A program made the translations under genes and the position numbers. Under the pieces are notes generated by a model. It was not told the origin of the DNA, searched no databases, and was given only the letters and a program-made list of their open reading frames with translations. A stretch of DNA of 64,000 nucleotides, taken from positions 12,567,441-12,631,440 of the forward strand of contig NC_088795.1 of the NCBI RefSeq assembly GCF_011386835.1, given 5' to 3'. Every line of letters begins with the position of its first letter. The first letter of the stretch is position 1. The stretch comes from Chrysemys picta bellii. Its lineage: Eukaryota; Chordata; Testudines; Emydidae. Positions 21,580 to 32,879 of the stretch are shown piece after piece.

Positions 21580-21890
21580 CAGGGGTCGGCAACCTTTCAG
21601 AAGTGGTGTGCCAAGTCTTCATTTATTCACTCTGATTTAAGGTTTTGCGTGCCAGTCATACATTTTAACGTTTTTAGAAGGTCTCTTACTATAAGTCTAT
21701 AATATATAACTAAACTATTGTTGTATGTAAAGTAAATAAGGTTTTAAAAATGTTTAAGAAGCTTCATTTAAAATTAAATTAAAATGCAGAGCCCCCCGGA
21801 CTGGTGGCCAGGACCCGGGCAATGTGAGTGCCACTGAAAATCAGCTCACGTGCCGCCTTCGGCACATGTGCCATAGGTTGCCTACCCCTG
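21580..21890 (+). mobile_element. hAT non-autonomous element, 'CAGGGGTCGGCAACC' family
   Basis: Ends CAGGGGTCGGCAACC and GGTTGCCTACCCCTG, perfect 8-bp duplication ATCTATCT (21572-21579, 21891-21898). The element at 8936-9235 is the same family in the opposite orientation. Confidence 0.92.
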
Positions 21891-22232
21891 ATCTATCTTG
21901 TTATGGCTCATGGGCTGAGAGACTGTGGCTGCAGGATCTCCTGTGACCACAAGGTGGGTAGAAAGAAGGCAAGACAGCTGAAAGTAACAAGTCCAGTCAC
22001 AACTATAAGTGGAGAGATTAATTTGAGCACTGTAATTAGTGTACAGATAGTATTGTCTTGATGGGACTGGTGTTGCATACTTTCGCAACCTTTGATGTTT
22101 AAGAAAGAAACCATCTCCTGGAGTCATGGAGCTTTCATTTTAAAAACAAAGTAAGTTTCTAGCACTCATGGTTGCAGAAGAAAGCCTGTGAACGTGACCC
22201 CCAAAGGCTCAAGAGCCAGAAGGTAAATAAAG

Positions 22233-22720
22233 TATCAGAGGGGTAGCCTTGTTAGTCTGAATCTGTAAAAAGTAACAGAGAGTCCTGTGGCACCTTTTAA
22301 GACTAACAGACGTATTGGGAGCATAAGCTTTCGTGGGTAAGAACCTCACTTCTTCAGATGCAAGTAATGGAAATCTCCAGAGGCAGGTATAAATCAGTAT
22401 GGAGATAACGAGGTTAGTTCAATCAGGGAGGGTGAGGTGCTCTGCTAGCAGTTGAGGTGTGAACACCAAGGGAGGAGAAACTGCTTCTGTAGTTGGATAG
22501 CCATTCACAGTCTTTGTTTAATCCTGATCTGATGGTGTCAAATTTGCAAATGAATTGGAGCTCAGCAGTTTCTCTTTGGAGTCTGGTCCTGAAGTTTTTT
22601 TGCTGTAAGATGGCTACCTTTACATCTGCTATTGTGTGGCCAGGGAGGTTAAAGTGTTCTCCTACAGGTTTTTGTATATTGCCATTCCTGATATCTGACT
22701 TGTGTCCATTTATTCTCTTA
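22233..22720 (-). mobile_element. Penelope-like element, 5'-truncated copy
   Basis: Parallels 1085-1660: tail GGGTAGCCTTGTTAGTCT and GTCCTGTGGCACCTTTTAAG, then sequence matching the end of the GIY-YIG frame (TCCTGATCTGATGGTGTCAA, CTCCTACAGGTTTTTGTATA). It breaks off near 22715 within the endonuclease region. Non-coding now. Confidence 0.8.
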
Positions 22721-24114
22721 TTATTTTTTAAGTCTCATGATTTTGGGGGCCTGACTCATGATTTTTGAATGCTTGAGACTGGTAATACCATGGACCAGAC
22801 GCTCCTGAACATTTTAATGCATATGGTGTCGGAATCAATCCCCTTTTGGTACAACTTTCAAAGATCACAATTAGTTTCAGCCATAGTATGCTCTTTAAAA
22901 TTCGTCATGTGCAATCCAGTGTCAGACAAAATTCTTTTCCAGCTCCATACAATTTTTTTTTGGTCAAGTGACTGCCACTCCTTGATGAAAAATAAGTCTC
23001 CATGCCAAAATACTCCACACTTTCATCAGAGCTGCAACAATAGCACCTTGATACATATCAAATCCGATTGCTCATTAGGAACAATAGGAGCAATTAAGCA
23101 ACAGCGGAATTGTAATTGTGTGAGACACAGGGATTTTAGAAAGAGAGAGTGAACTTTATTTCCCGGCCATAGTCAAGTGACTTGGCTGAATGATACAAAA
23201 TTTCCACTGTAGGCTGGTTCTAGGGATGGGCAAGCAGGACAGTTTCCCTGGGTGCCACCTTCGAGGGGTTTTTTCTTCCCCTCCCCCCTCCCCCCCCAAA
23301 ATACACTTTCCGCCCTGGCTGGCTGGCAAAATAGTTAGGGCTGCTTCTATTACTATCTCAGTCACATGACAGGTCAGCATGCAGTCATCTGTGGGGATGG
23401 TTGCTCCAATCAAACTGTAGAATACCACTGATCTAAGCTCCTCCTTTCTGAGTTTTCAGATCTGGCTGGTTTGGTCTGGAAATTCTGGAGTGTTACAATA
23501 GCTGAGTCAGTGAATGAGATTGCTGCTATTTTTGAAGATTAAAAAAAATAATTAGAGTCCATAAACAAAGGATAATCTCACTTAATCAACAGGTTTCTTT
23601 CAAGCAAATTATTTCTCCAACTATCTGGTACTTCCAGGAATTTTAAATGCATAAACCTATGCATAATAATAACCTGCCAAGGAGAAAAATATTAGATTTG
23701 TGTCTTAGCCTGTCATTCTGCCTCTACCAAAGGCCATATTTTCTTGTGGCAGTGAAGCAATTTCTGTCCTCAGCCACCTCAAGGTAACTTGATTGAGAGT
23801 TGAGTGAGGTTTGCGCAGATGTAACAAATGAAGAATTCAGTGCTAGGTCTAGGTCTATAACCTATTTTTTTTTTCTAAATGGACAACAGAAAAATTCCAG
23901 ACTGAGAGAGATTGCCAGGTTTCAGGTTAAAAAATTATGGTGCCAAAGATACAGTATATGCTTCTGAAAATAGAGATGGCGCTCTAATAGATACATAACT
24001 TGGCTATCCATTGGTCTTCAATCGTCTGTGAATCTGGCCCCGTATTTCTGCCTACCCCCTCTATAATGCTTGTTTACTTTTATTTACATAGGCTGCTTAC
24101 TCACTTTCAATAGT
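22721..24114. other. No recognisable gene
   Basis: GGGATGGGCAAGCAGGACAG to CCGCCCTGGC (23224-23320) resembles a decayed hAT end. Otherwise AT-rich and unassigned. Confidence 0.4.
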
Positions 24115-24300
24115 GCCTTACATAGCTCAGTGGTTTGAGCATTGGCCTCCTGAACCCAGGGTTATGAGTTCAATCCTTGAGGGGGACATTTAGGGATCTG
24201 GGACAAAAATCTGTCTGGGGATTGGTCCTGCTTTGAGCAGGGGGTTGGACTAGGATGACCTCCTGAGGTTCCTTCCAACCATGATATTCTATGATTCTAA
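24115..24300 (+). mobile_element. tRNA-derived SINE with CR1-like tail (Cry I type)
   Basis: The tRNA-like head has box A TAGCTCAGTGGTTTGAGC (24123-24140) and box B GAGTTCAATCC (24166-24176). The body leads to GGTTGGACTAGGATGACCTC and a CR1-like 3' end with TTCTATGATTCTAA. Such SINEs borrow the CR1 3' end for mobilisation. The closest family I know is Cry I of cryptodiran turtles; the name is from memory. Confidence 0.8.
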
Positions 24301-25230
24301 GGTCCTATTGCAATCCATGGGGCCATTTATGCACGAAGGTGCTACTCAGTACTAAATTTGTCAATATTCAAAGTCATTTTCAATAATAGCCACAACATGA
24401 GACTCATCTTGACTATGAACAGAGTCTTTACCTTTTAGCCAATTGCCAATAGTGGAGAATGAGTCAAAACATTTATTTGCTGACTCAGAAATTTGTTGGG
24501 AATTTTCCAGAGTTATTCAAAAGTACAGTGCCCACTTCCTGGGGAATCAGTCCTCACATCGAGGACAAATGTCCTATTAGAGACACTGTTAGACTTAGTT
24601 TCCGGATCACTTCTGAAAGGTGAAAATCAGAGCAATATCTGACTTGGTTTATGACTCAATTCAGAGCATGTATTTCCTAGGAATCCACCTTTTTTGTTTG
24701 ACTAGCACATGGTTTCGGAGTCCTTTGAAATGCAGAACATGTCCTAGAGTTAACATTAGCCAAAGCTTCTCCTTAAAGAAGTTGCATCCAATCCCATCAT
24801 GATGCGTAAACATTGGCATTTTTAGTACAATGAACTAAAATACTTAGTTAAATCTCATTGAATTAAGTTGAAGATATTGCAGAATGTGTCATATCTGTCA
24901 GTGTATTCCTGGGCTTTTCCCTATGTTGTGTGATAGCCCCATAGGAAATGAAGTCATCTTAAAAAGAGGAAGCAGCACTTAAAAAAAATTAGGCAAAACG
25001 CTGGACTTGCTTGATACATGATTAGGATGCATGTGTTGGTTGGCATGCAACCACGCCTGCAACAAGAAAAAGGGGAATTGAGCAGATAGTTCTTTGACCT
25101 TATTGCATGGGGTGGGGGTTGCATTATTTCTAAGAAAAAAGCTTATCACTGAATTTTTCCTGGTCTTTCCAGTATTTCTTTTTCAGTGACTTTCCCTCCC
25201 CCAACCCCCAAGACTCTTGCAATACATATC
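24301..25230. other. No recognisable gene
   Basis: Unassigned AT-rich sequence. Confidence 0.4.
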
Positions 25231-25234
25231 AGTA

Positions 25235-25345
25235 TGTTTTTATTATTTTATTTATAGAGCATCCTAGGTATTTAGGTACTTGATAGAACAAATATCATAG
25301 TCCCTGCCCCCAAAGAGCTTACAATATCAGTATAGACGTAGCATG
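25235..25345. mobile_element. Old amniote SINE/LINE-tail-like repeat
   Basis: TATTTATAGAGCATCCTAGG and TCCCTGCCCCCAAAGAGCTT followed by ACAATATCAGTATAGAC resemble a widespread old amniote repeat with a 'GAGCTTACAATCTA' end. Class uncertain. Confidence 0.45.
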
Positions 25346-25499
25346 ACAAAGGATAACAACAAACAGTACAGTGGGGGTTAAGAAGAAGGGAACCTAAATA
25401 AGATTAGGTGGTTGCTTAGGTTTGTTTTGGTCATATTTCCCCTTCAACTCAGTGGAAGGAAATAAAGGAGGTGGGAGGGTATGTGAGAGTGCAGAAGGA

Positions 25500-27950
25500 A
25501 GGTAAAATCAGAGAAATGCAGGGCTGGAAGGGACATTGAGAAGTCATCAAGGCCAGGTCCCTGCACAGTGGCAAGACTGAGTAAAACTAGACCATCCCTG
25601 ATGGGTATCTGTCCAACCTAGTCTTAAAAACCTCCAGTGGTAGGTATTCCACAACTTCCATTGGAAGCCTGTTCCTGTACATAACAACCCTTAAAGTCAG
25701 AACGTTTTTCCTAGTATCTAACCTACATCTCCCTTGCTGCAGATTAAGTCCATTACTTTTTGTCCTACCTTCATTGGACGTGGAGAATAATTGATAGCAG
25801 TCCTCTTTATAACAGCCCCTAACATATTTGAAGACTGTTATCAGGTTCCCCTCAGCCTTCCTTTCTTCAGACTAAACAAGTGCAGGATTTTTAACCTTTC
25901 CTCCTCACTTAAGTTTTCTAAACCTTTTATCATTTTTGTTGCTATCCTCTGGACTCTGTCCAGTTTGGCCACATCTTTCCTAAAGTGTATGACCCAGGAC
26001 TGAACACACTGCTCCGTTGCTGAGTGGAGTGGGACAACTCCATCCCATGTCTTACATATGATGCCTGTTAATGCACCCCACAATATTAGCCTTTTTAGCA
26101 GCTGCATCACATTGTTGGTTCATGTTCAATTTGTGATCCACTATAACCTCCAGATCCTTTTCAGCAGTACTAGCCAATTATTCCCCATTTCGTAGTTGTG
26201 CACTTGATTTTTTTTTTTCTTTCCTAAGTGAAGTATTTTTCACTTGTCTTTCCTGAGTTTCAGCCTGTTTAATTCAGGCCATTTCTCCAGTTTGTCAAAG
26301 TCATTTTGAATTCGAATCCTGTTTTCCAAAGTGCTAACAAGCCATCCCAACTTGGTGTCCTCTGCAAATTTTATAAGCGGGCTCTCCACTCCTTTATCTA
26401 AGGCTGGGTCTACACTACCCACCTGAATCGGCGGGTAGAAATCGACCTCTCGGGGATCGATTTATCGCGTCCCATCTGGACGCGACAATCGATCCCCGAA
26501 TCGACGCTCTTACTCCACCAGGGGAGGTGAAGTAAGTGCCGTCGACGGGAAGCCGTAGAGGTCGATTTTGCCGCCGTCCTCACAGCGGGGTAAGTCGGCT
26601 GCGATACGTCGAATTCAGCTACGCTTTTCACGTAGCTGAATTTGCGTATCTTAAATCGACTCCCCCCTGTAGTGTAGATGTAGCCTAAGAATATTGACTA
26701 GTATCGGATCCAGGACTGACCCCTTCAGGACCTCACTAGATATGCCCTGTCAGTTTGACAGTGAAGCATTGATAACTACTTTTCAAGTATGGTCTTTCAA
26801 CTAGTTATGCACTCTCCTTATAGTAACTTAGTCTAGACCACATTTCCCTAGTTTGCTTATGAAAATGTCATGTCAAAATCCTTACTAAAATCAAGATATA
26901 TCACATCTACTGCTTCCCCCCATCCACTAGGCCTGTAATCCTGTTAAAGCAGGAAAATAGATTGGTTTGGCATGATTTGTTCTTGACAAATCCATACTGG
27001 CTATTGCTTATAACCCTATAATCCTCCAGGTGCCTGCAAATTGACTCTTTTTAATAATTTGTTTCAGTATCTTTCTGGTTATCAAAGTTGGGCTGACTGA
27101 TCTATAATTCCCTGGGTCCTCTTGTTCCCCTTTTTAAAGATGGGTACTATGTTTGCTCTTCTCCAGTCTTCTGGGACTTCGCTTGTCCTCTAGGACAAGC
27201 AAAGATTCTAAGATTGCTTCAGTTCTTGAAGTACCCTCAGATGAATTTCATCAGACTTGAATATACCTAACTTATCTAAATATTCTGTAACCTGTTCTTC
27301 CCCTATTTTGGATCACATTCCTTCCCCCTTTGTTTATATTATTGTGTTGAGTATCTGGTCACCATTAACCTTTTAATGAAGATTGACAAAATAGGCATTA
27401 AACATCTCTGTTTTCTTGATGCCATCAGTTATTAGCTCTCTTTCCCCATTAAGTACGGGACATACATTTTCCTTATCTTTCTCTTGCTCCTAATATATTT
27501 AACCTCTTCTTGTGGCCTTTTATGTCCCTTGCTAGGTATAACTTATATTGTGCCTTAGCCTTTCTGATTTTCTTGCTTGTGCTATTCTTTTGTAGTCTTC
27601 CTTAGGAAATTGAAAATGTTTCCACTTTTTGTAAAGGATTCCTTTTTTCTTTTCAGCTCATTAAAGAGGTCCTGATGGAGTCATATTGGCTGTCTACTAC
27701 TCTTCTTCCTAGCTTTCCTTCTCATTGGGATAGTTTGCAGTTGTGCCTTTAATATTGACTGTGAGAAGATGCCAACTCTCCTGAACTCCTTTTCCCCTTA
27801 GATTTTCTTCCCATGGGACGTACCTACCAGTTCCCTGAGTTTCTTAAAGACTGCTTTTTTTGAAGTCCATTATCCTTATTCTGCTGCTCTCAATCCTTCC
27901 TTTCTTTAGAATGGAGAGATGATGAAGGGGAAAAGGTATGGGCAGGGGAA
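25500..27950 (-). mobile_element. CR1 LINE copy with RT remnants, about 2.2 kb without its inserted MITE
   Basis: Minus-strand translation shows two hallmark ORF2 parts. The C-terminus (26110-25841) has DVAKLDRVQRIATKMIKGLE, then NLSEEERLKILHLFSLKK. Upstream (about 26400-26240) the RT palm reads LIKFAEDTKLG with codons at 26368-26357; the expected FADD is FAED here. The copy has many frameshifts and stops and is split by the Harbinger MITE at 26402-26685. The sequence beyond it to about 27950 continues the upstream RT region in degraded form. Another CR1 3' end (6487) belongs to a younger subfamily. Confidence 0.82.
26402..26685. mobile_element. PIF/Harbinger-type MITE inserted in CR1
   Basis: Inverted ends GGCTGGGTCTACACTA and TAGTGTAGATGTAGCC with TAA duplicated on both sides (26399-26401, 26686-26688), the Harbinger TWA signature. 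The GC/CpG-rich interior has inverted ATCGATTTATCGCGTC-like blocks. The same family, in the opposite orientation, is at 45381-45675. Confidence 0.9.
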
Positions 27951-27996
27951 TTGTAAAGGAGACATGATTAAATTGACTTGGCAGTAGGGAGGTATG

Positions 27997-28200
27997 GCTT
28001 GTCTACATGGTGGAGTAATGTGCTCTATGGAGGTGTGATCTCTAAAGCACACTAACGTACATAACTTGGTCCTTGCAGACCCTGCTGGTGCACACTAAAG
28101 GCTCCCTAGTGTGCTTTAACATAGTATTGTTTCAACAACACTATATTAAAGCACATCAGCAGGGTCTACACGGAGTAAGTAATACTCAACACATTACTAC
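27997..28200. mobile_element. Palindromic MITE
   Basis: GTCTACATGGTGGAGTAATG near the left end pairs with CACATTACTACACTTG on the right. Internal TAGTGTGCTTTAACATAGT and ACTATATTAAAGCACA blocks also fold back. Ends and duplication are not clear. Confidence 0.5.
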
Positions 28201-28394
28201 ACTTGAGAAATCACAACCCCCTTGAGTGCCTTACCCCATCACAAAGACAAGCCCTTAGAGAGATGAGCCAAATGTCGCTGCAGATGTCTGCGCTAATGTG
28301 GAACGGTCACTTGTTGACAGCACTAACAGAACTTAGCTCTGAGACAGAGTGGTTCAATACAAGGGACAGGGAGAGAATGATGTCAGGAACACAC

Positions 28395-28893
28395 AGAATT
28401 CTGAAGATGGAACTTTATTAGAATAAGGAAAAAAATATTAAAAATCCTCAGACATCCCAGCCCAGCTGAAGTCATCTGGAGTTTTGCTTCATTATAGTAC
28501 TTCTGCATAGAATTTTCCCAGCACATGCCTGGCTTCCTGCTACATATTTAAAGAAACAGCCCACACTTCCTCACAGGGAAAGCAGGCAGGCTTTGCCACA
28601 GTGTTCTCCGCTTCTGGGCAGATCATAAGTTGTAGGGTTCAGAGTTCAAATGGCTGACCACTCCAAACAGCTGCAAAATCAAAAAGGGGGGAGGACAGGA
28701 TTTAATTCAGTCTCCTCAGTCAGTGGCTTCAGAAAGAAACCACCCAAATACAGAACTCTCTACTTACATGATCAAAAAAGAATCCAGGGTAGAAACTGAG
28801 GATTTTTAAATAAATGGTTTTAAAAGAATCAAATAGACATTTTGTGAAGTCAAAAAAGTCGGCATGCCTCAGATTATCAAATAAATTGCTCAT
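28395..28893 (-). CDS. Candidate small two-exon gene, function unknown
   Basis: An ATG at 28893 opens 42 codons (28893-28768) ending at a strong donor CAT|GTAAGTAG. After a 97-nt intron with a pyrimidine-rich acceptor (CCTCCCCCC, TTTTTTGATTTTGCAG), the frame continues from 28670 for 15 codons to TGA at 28625-28623. An AATAAA lies at 28419-28414 with a TG-rich stretch (TCTGTGTGTTCC) just after, so transcription would end near 28395. The 57-aa product starts MSNLFDNLRHADFFDF and ends LFGVVSHLNSEPYNL; it is Phe-rich with no recognisable domain. An in-frame TAA lies directly before the ATG. The last exon could instead belong to a longer gene or lncRNA, with the match to exon 1 accidental. Confidence 0.3.
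28414..28419 (-). terminator. Poly(A) signal AATAAA
   Basis: Minus-strand CTAATAAAGTTCC followed by TTCTGTGTGTTCC, a good downstream GT-rich element. It ends the candidate terminal exon 28670-28395. Confidence 0.5.
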
Positions 28894-29186
28894 TTAAAAT
28901 ATCCTGGGGAGCAGATACTGCAGGACTTCCATATATCTGCTCAGTGTCTTTAGTGTGCATCGTGGGCTGAATTTCTTATAGCCTAGGTTGGGACCTGTGT
29001 GTTCTTAATTTATGCATGTTTGTTAAATTCCTGTTTATTACAAAAATCGTGCCTGTGGCCTCAGCTACTACACTGCATGACAGTGAAATCAAAATAATTT
29101 CTAAGTGAAGATGGGCCATAATCAGAACCAAGTATCTGCTTGGTGATTTACAGGGAAAGTCAAGGCCCGGTGCCCTTACAGGTTTA

Positions 29187-29295
29187 GGGCCAATTCTGAT
29201 TTCATGCCCATTTGTGCAAATCAGAAGCAACTCACTTAAAATCAGTGGAGTTAAACCGAATTTACAGAGGTTTAAAGTGCTCAAGATCATGCCCT
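29187..29295. repeat. Harbinger-like palindromic repeat, 'AGGGCCAATTCTG' family
   Basis: TTTAGGGCCAATTCTGATTT at the left and AAGATCATGCCCTAAATG at the right are loosely inverted, with CACTTAAAATCAGTGGAGTT in between. This matches the 8764-8876 layout. Confidence 0.45.
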
Positions 29296-29529
29296 AAATG
29301 TAGACAAAACGTGACAAATGATATCAAGGGGGATACATCCCTATTTTTCTGTGGATGCCTGAATATTGATTTTATAGCAAAATCACATATCTGCTTAATG
29401 AGTCATAATCCTGGAAATAAAAGCGTTGCAGAAACAGTAATTGAAGTCTCACCCTTCCTGTACACACACTGCACTATCCAAACCCATATCAACAGTAGGG
29501 GCTGCGATACTGGCAAACCAGATGACCGC

Positions 29530-30400
29530 TCTTGCCAAGGCTTTAGGCTATAGGACTTACAACAATGTGTTTTAGGCTTTGTGAAATGCTGGCGAGTTGC
29601 TACATGTATTTAATCCTACTTATGTCTGTATCCTGAGCTATACGGTAAAACCAAAGTGTTTGCTAAGTAGCTGTAAAATGTTTGTTCTGAACTATGTAGT
29701 TCACCAAACAAGGACCAACTGTACCTAGTACAAAATGTTAAATCCCTATAAGTGGTATTACCTCTTACTCATCAGGAAGGGCTGTCAAACTGAATGGGCC
29801 ATTGTGGGACATCACAATACAAAAACTCCCGGAGATTCCCCAGGGTCAACATGGATCAGCCCAGAAAGCCATTCAGTGCTGACAGATTGCTACAACTCTG
29901 TCACTTTTTGGAATCCTACACAAATGAGTTACAGTCTGTGTTTGCCTGCTTTAACCTGTAAATAACTAGGGAAAAGAAATGAGAGACTAAATAAATTCTT
30001 CCTTAGTTTTACTCTAGATTGGCTGCAAGCATTGTCTCTGGTGTGAGAGCTGAGGTACAAATTGACTTGGGTAAGGGGCTGGTCTCTTGGAACTGGAAGC
30101 AACCTGAATCTTTTGTGATAGTTGGTTGCTATACAACAAAGATCACAAGTCCAGCTTGTCTGGGTGGCAAGATAAATGGGAGACCCCAAGGGGGCTGTCT
30201 GTGACTCCATGGTAATCCTGTCACAGTGATCCAGGAGTTCACATTTGTTAGTGGGCTGGTGAAATCTAATTATAGATCACACCACCTGTTTGAGGTGTCT
30301 GCCCTGCTTTTTCACAGTCTGCCTGAGGTTGGCATTCCCGGTCATGAACCACTCCAGACAGTATGATATAGGCTTCTTTGCTCATGTGTTTATCGTGATC
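29530..30400. other. Unassigned stretch, possibly repeat-derived
   Basis: GGGGGCTGTCTGTGACTCCA, GATCACACCACCTGTTTGAG and GAACCACTCCAGACAG recall LTR-like sequence seen repeatedly in turtle genomes, but I could not fix TG...CA ends or a duplication. The 93-aa and 61-aa frames here have no recognisable domain. Confidence 0.3.
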
Positions 30401-30439
30401 ATGTCAAAGTGCCTTATTGTTAAGTTTTTAAAGATTCAT

Positions 30440-30620
30440 TGTTAAGTTTTTTGGGGAAGGGACCATCTTTTTGTTCTGTGTTTGTACAGCACCTAGCACT
30501 GTGTGGCCCAGGTCAAGGATTGGGGCTACTATGCACTACTGCAATACAAATAATTATTCAAAAAGGACACAATCCTGATTAGGGCTTCTAGGCAGTACTG
30601 CGATACAGTAATAATAGTTG
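30440..30620 (+). mobile_element. Old amniote repeat tail, two adjacent pieces
   Basis: GTTTGTACAGCACCTAGCAC and GGGGCTACTATGCACTACTG with AATACAAATAAT form the tail. A second partial copy (CTGATTAGGGCTTCTAGGC, CTGCGATACAGTAATAATAG) follows directly. Relatives lie at 59355-59440 and 63225-63300. Confidence 0.5.
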
Positions 30621-31350
30621 TAACTTTAAAAATTATGGCATCTAATGGAAGTTTTAAATTGCTAATGGTTAAACAGAGGAGGAAGAACTGAGAATAAGTT
30701 CTTTATTAATAGTCTCCCTTGTCTATCAGGAATATCAGCAATTATTTTCGATTGGCTTTTTGCTCCCTGTTTCACTAGTTGTTTTTTCTGGCTAATGCTC
30801 TAGTGGTTCAAAGCAGCAGCAGTTATAATAGATCTCTAAGCCTTGGCTTTTGTAAATGATAATTAGCTAAGAATAGAAGCATTAATGTACAAATGTGAGA
30901 CTGCTTTTCCCCCCCTCATTTGTAATTTCCTCTCTTATTTGTCTGGGAGGAAGCCTTTTTCCCCAGCGCAGCAGCTTGTGGCTATGAGATATGGAATATA
31001 ACAGCAGGAAAAGCAATGATGATGAATTGCTATAGCAAAGTTTTATAATGGTCTATTTTGATGAAGTGAAAGTCAGTTGCAGACCAACTAGTGGAATAAC
31101 TTACGTCATCTGTTTATCTTAGGGTTTTATACTGGTACCCATCAGTGAAGTATCTCAGCATCTCTCTCTATTATCAAATCTCCTTTATCTTGTTACATGT
31201 GTCTTTGTCCGGCTTTTTCTCTTAAGCATTTACTAGCATGGTAAACCTGAGAAGAGACCCAACTTGCACAGAAATCTCAGGGAATGGATATCCGCAATCG
31301 GAGCTTCTGGGTGACTGAACTGTAACCTAAATACTGGGATGGTTCATGCA
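30621..31350. other. No recognisable gene
   Basis: AT-rich, unassigned. Confidence 0.4.
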
Positions 31351-31351
31351 A

Positions 31352-31522
31352 GGTGATTTTTCAAAAGTGCCTAAGATACTTAGGCCCAGATCCTCAAAGG
31401 CATTTAGTTCCCTTACTCACAACTGAAATTGAGGGGCCTGAATGTCTTTGAGAATTTGGGCCTTTGTCAATGGAATCTGTGCTCCTAAGTGCCCTAGGTG
31501 CCTTTGGAAAATCCCACCCACC
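31352..31522. repeat. Nested imperfect palindrome
   Basis: Outer arms TTTTCAAAAGTGCCTAAG and CTAGGTGCCTTTGGAAAATC; inner arms GGCCCAGATCCTCAAAGGCA and TGTCTTTGAGAATTTGGGCC. Related to the palindromes at 4105, 33829 and 60013. Confidence 0.6.
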
Positions 31523-31584
31523 ACCAGTACACATTGTGAACATATGCAGGGGAGATATGATGTACTCTGCTGGCAGAACATATC

Positions 31585-31980
31585 CATAGGCGCCGACTCC
31601 GTGGGTGCGCCAGGGCTGGAGCACCCATGTCAAAAAATAGTGGGTACTTAGCACCCACTGGCAGCCAATCCCCTGTTTTCCCCCCTCCCCCACTCCCAGC
31701 ACTTTCTGCCTACCACTGATCAGCTGTTCCATGGTGCGCAGGAGGCGCTGGGAGGGAGGGGGAGGACAGGGCAGGGGCACGCTCAGGGGAGGGGGCAGGA
31801 AGAGGCAGGGTGGGGCCTTGGGAGAAGGGGTGGAGTGTGGGTGGGACCGACGGTGGAGGGGGGCAGGAAGATACAGGACAGGGGTGGGGGCTTGGAGGAA
31901 GGGGTGGAGTGGGGCAGGGCCTGGAGTTGAAGGGGGGGGGGTCCATCACTCCCCAGGTAGAGAGGAAGTCGGCACCTATG
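31585..31980 (+). mobile_element. hAT non-autonomous element, 'CATAGGCGCCGACT' family
   Basis: Ends CATAGGCGCCGACT and AGTCGGCACCTATG, near-perfect 8-bp duplication AACATATC/CACATATC. The GGGTGCTCCAGCCCTGGAGC-type head and a G/C-rich body are shared with 41157-41527 (opposite orientation). Long minus-strand frames across it follow from composition. Confidence 0.85.
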
Positions 31981-32464
31981 CACATATCATTCCTTTAGTA
32001 GAGATTCCTGCCAGGGAATCTTGGATGTCAAAAGGAAGGCCATATAGGAGAATAGTGCATGTGTAGTGTTTCTTTAATAGTATTCCAACAGAATCTAGTT
32101 TCCCATGTAAGTCAGTGGAGTTACACCAGCATAAAACTGCAGTGATGCTGGGGTGAGGCAGGCCAGGAACTTTATTTGTATTGAGGGCAGATCCTGCCAT
32201 CCTTACTGAGGCAAATCTCCTATTGATGTCAGTGGCGTTATTCCGGGTTTACACCAATACAAGTGAGAAGAAAAATTCCCTAACATTTTTAGAGATAAAT
32301 AAATGGGAGTGGTCATTTTGTCATTCTTATTCTACTTTAGTTTGAGCCAACAAACCAGAGTGCAAGTTAAATACAATTTCAATAATTAAACAGAGAATGG
32401 GCTTACCAGAGTGCTCAGAGCTCTAGAACTGCACCGATTCATGATGATATGATCAAAAGGTTGA

Positions 32465-32710
32465 GGCCTGGTCTACACTTTCAACGTAAGTTGATCTAGT
32501 TACGCAATTCAGGGGGTGTGAAAAATTCAGCGGTCTAAGCCCCGCTATATACACCACTACGCCAGTGGAAGAATTCTTCTGACAATCTAGTTACCGCTCG
32601 TGAGGAGGTAGATCTACTACAGTGATGGAAAAACTCCTTCCATTTCTGTAGCAAATGTCTACACTGCAGCAATGTAACTGCAGCTGTGCCGCTGTAGTGT
32701 AGCTATCCCC
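32465..32710. mobile_element. Harbinger-type MITE
   Basis: Left end GGCCTGGTCTACACTT and right end CTGTAGTGTAGCTATCCCC are inverted like those at 26402 and 45381. The flanking TGA/TCA triplets match imperfectly. Confidence 0.65.
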
Positions 32711-32879
32711 TCAGTCATCCTGGGTTCCACACCCCTGTTTTCCAACCGCACTTAAGTGATGGGACTCAACTTTGATCATGCTCTGGTATTAGGAATTCAG
32801 TGGCATGATTCCCCCTGAGCAGTGTGTCCAGTCCTAAGTTAGCTGCAATGCAATGGAAGTCCGTGGAGTTACACTAGGT

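Noticed and set aside
24121..24190. tRNA gene
   Set aside because: Box A/B are present, but the sequence does not fold as a tRNA and runs into a CR1-like tail; it is a SINE head.
29530..30400. LTR element
   Set aside because: Resembles repeat sequence, but no TG...CA ends or duplication could be located, so listed only as unassigned.
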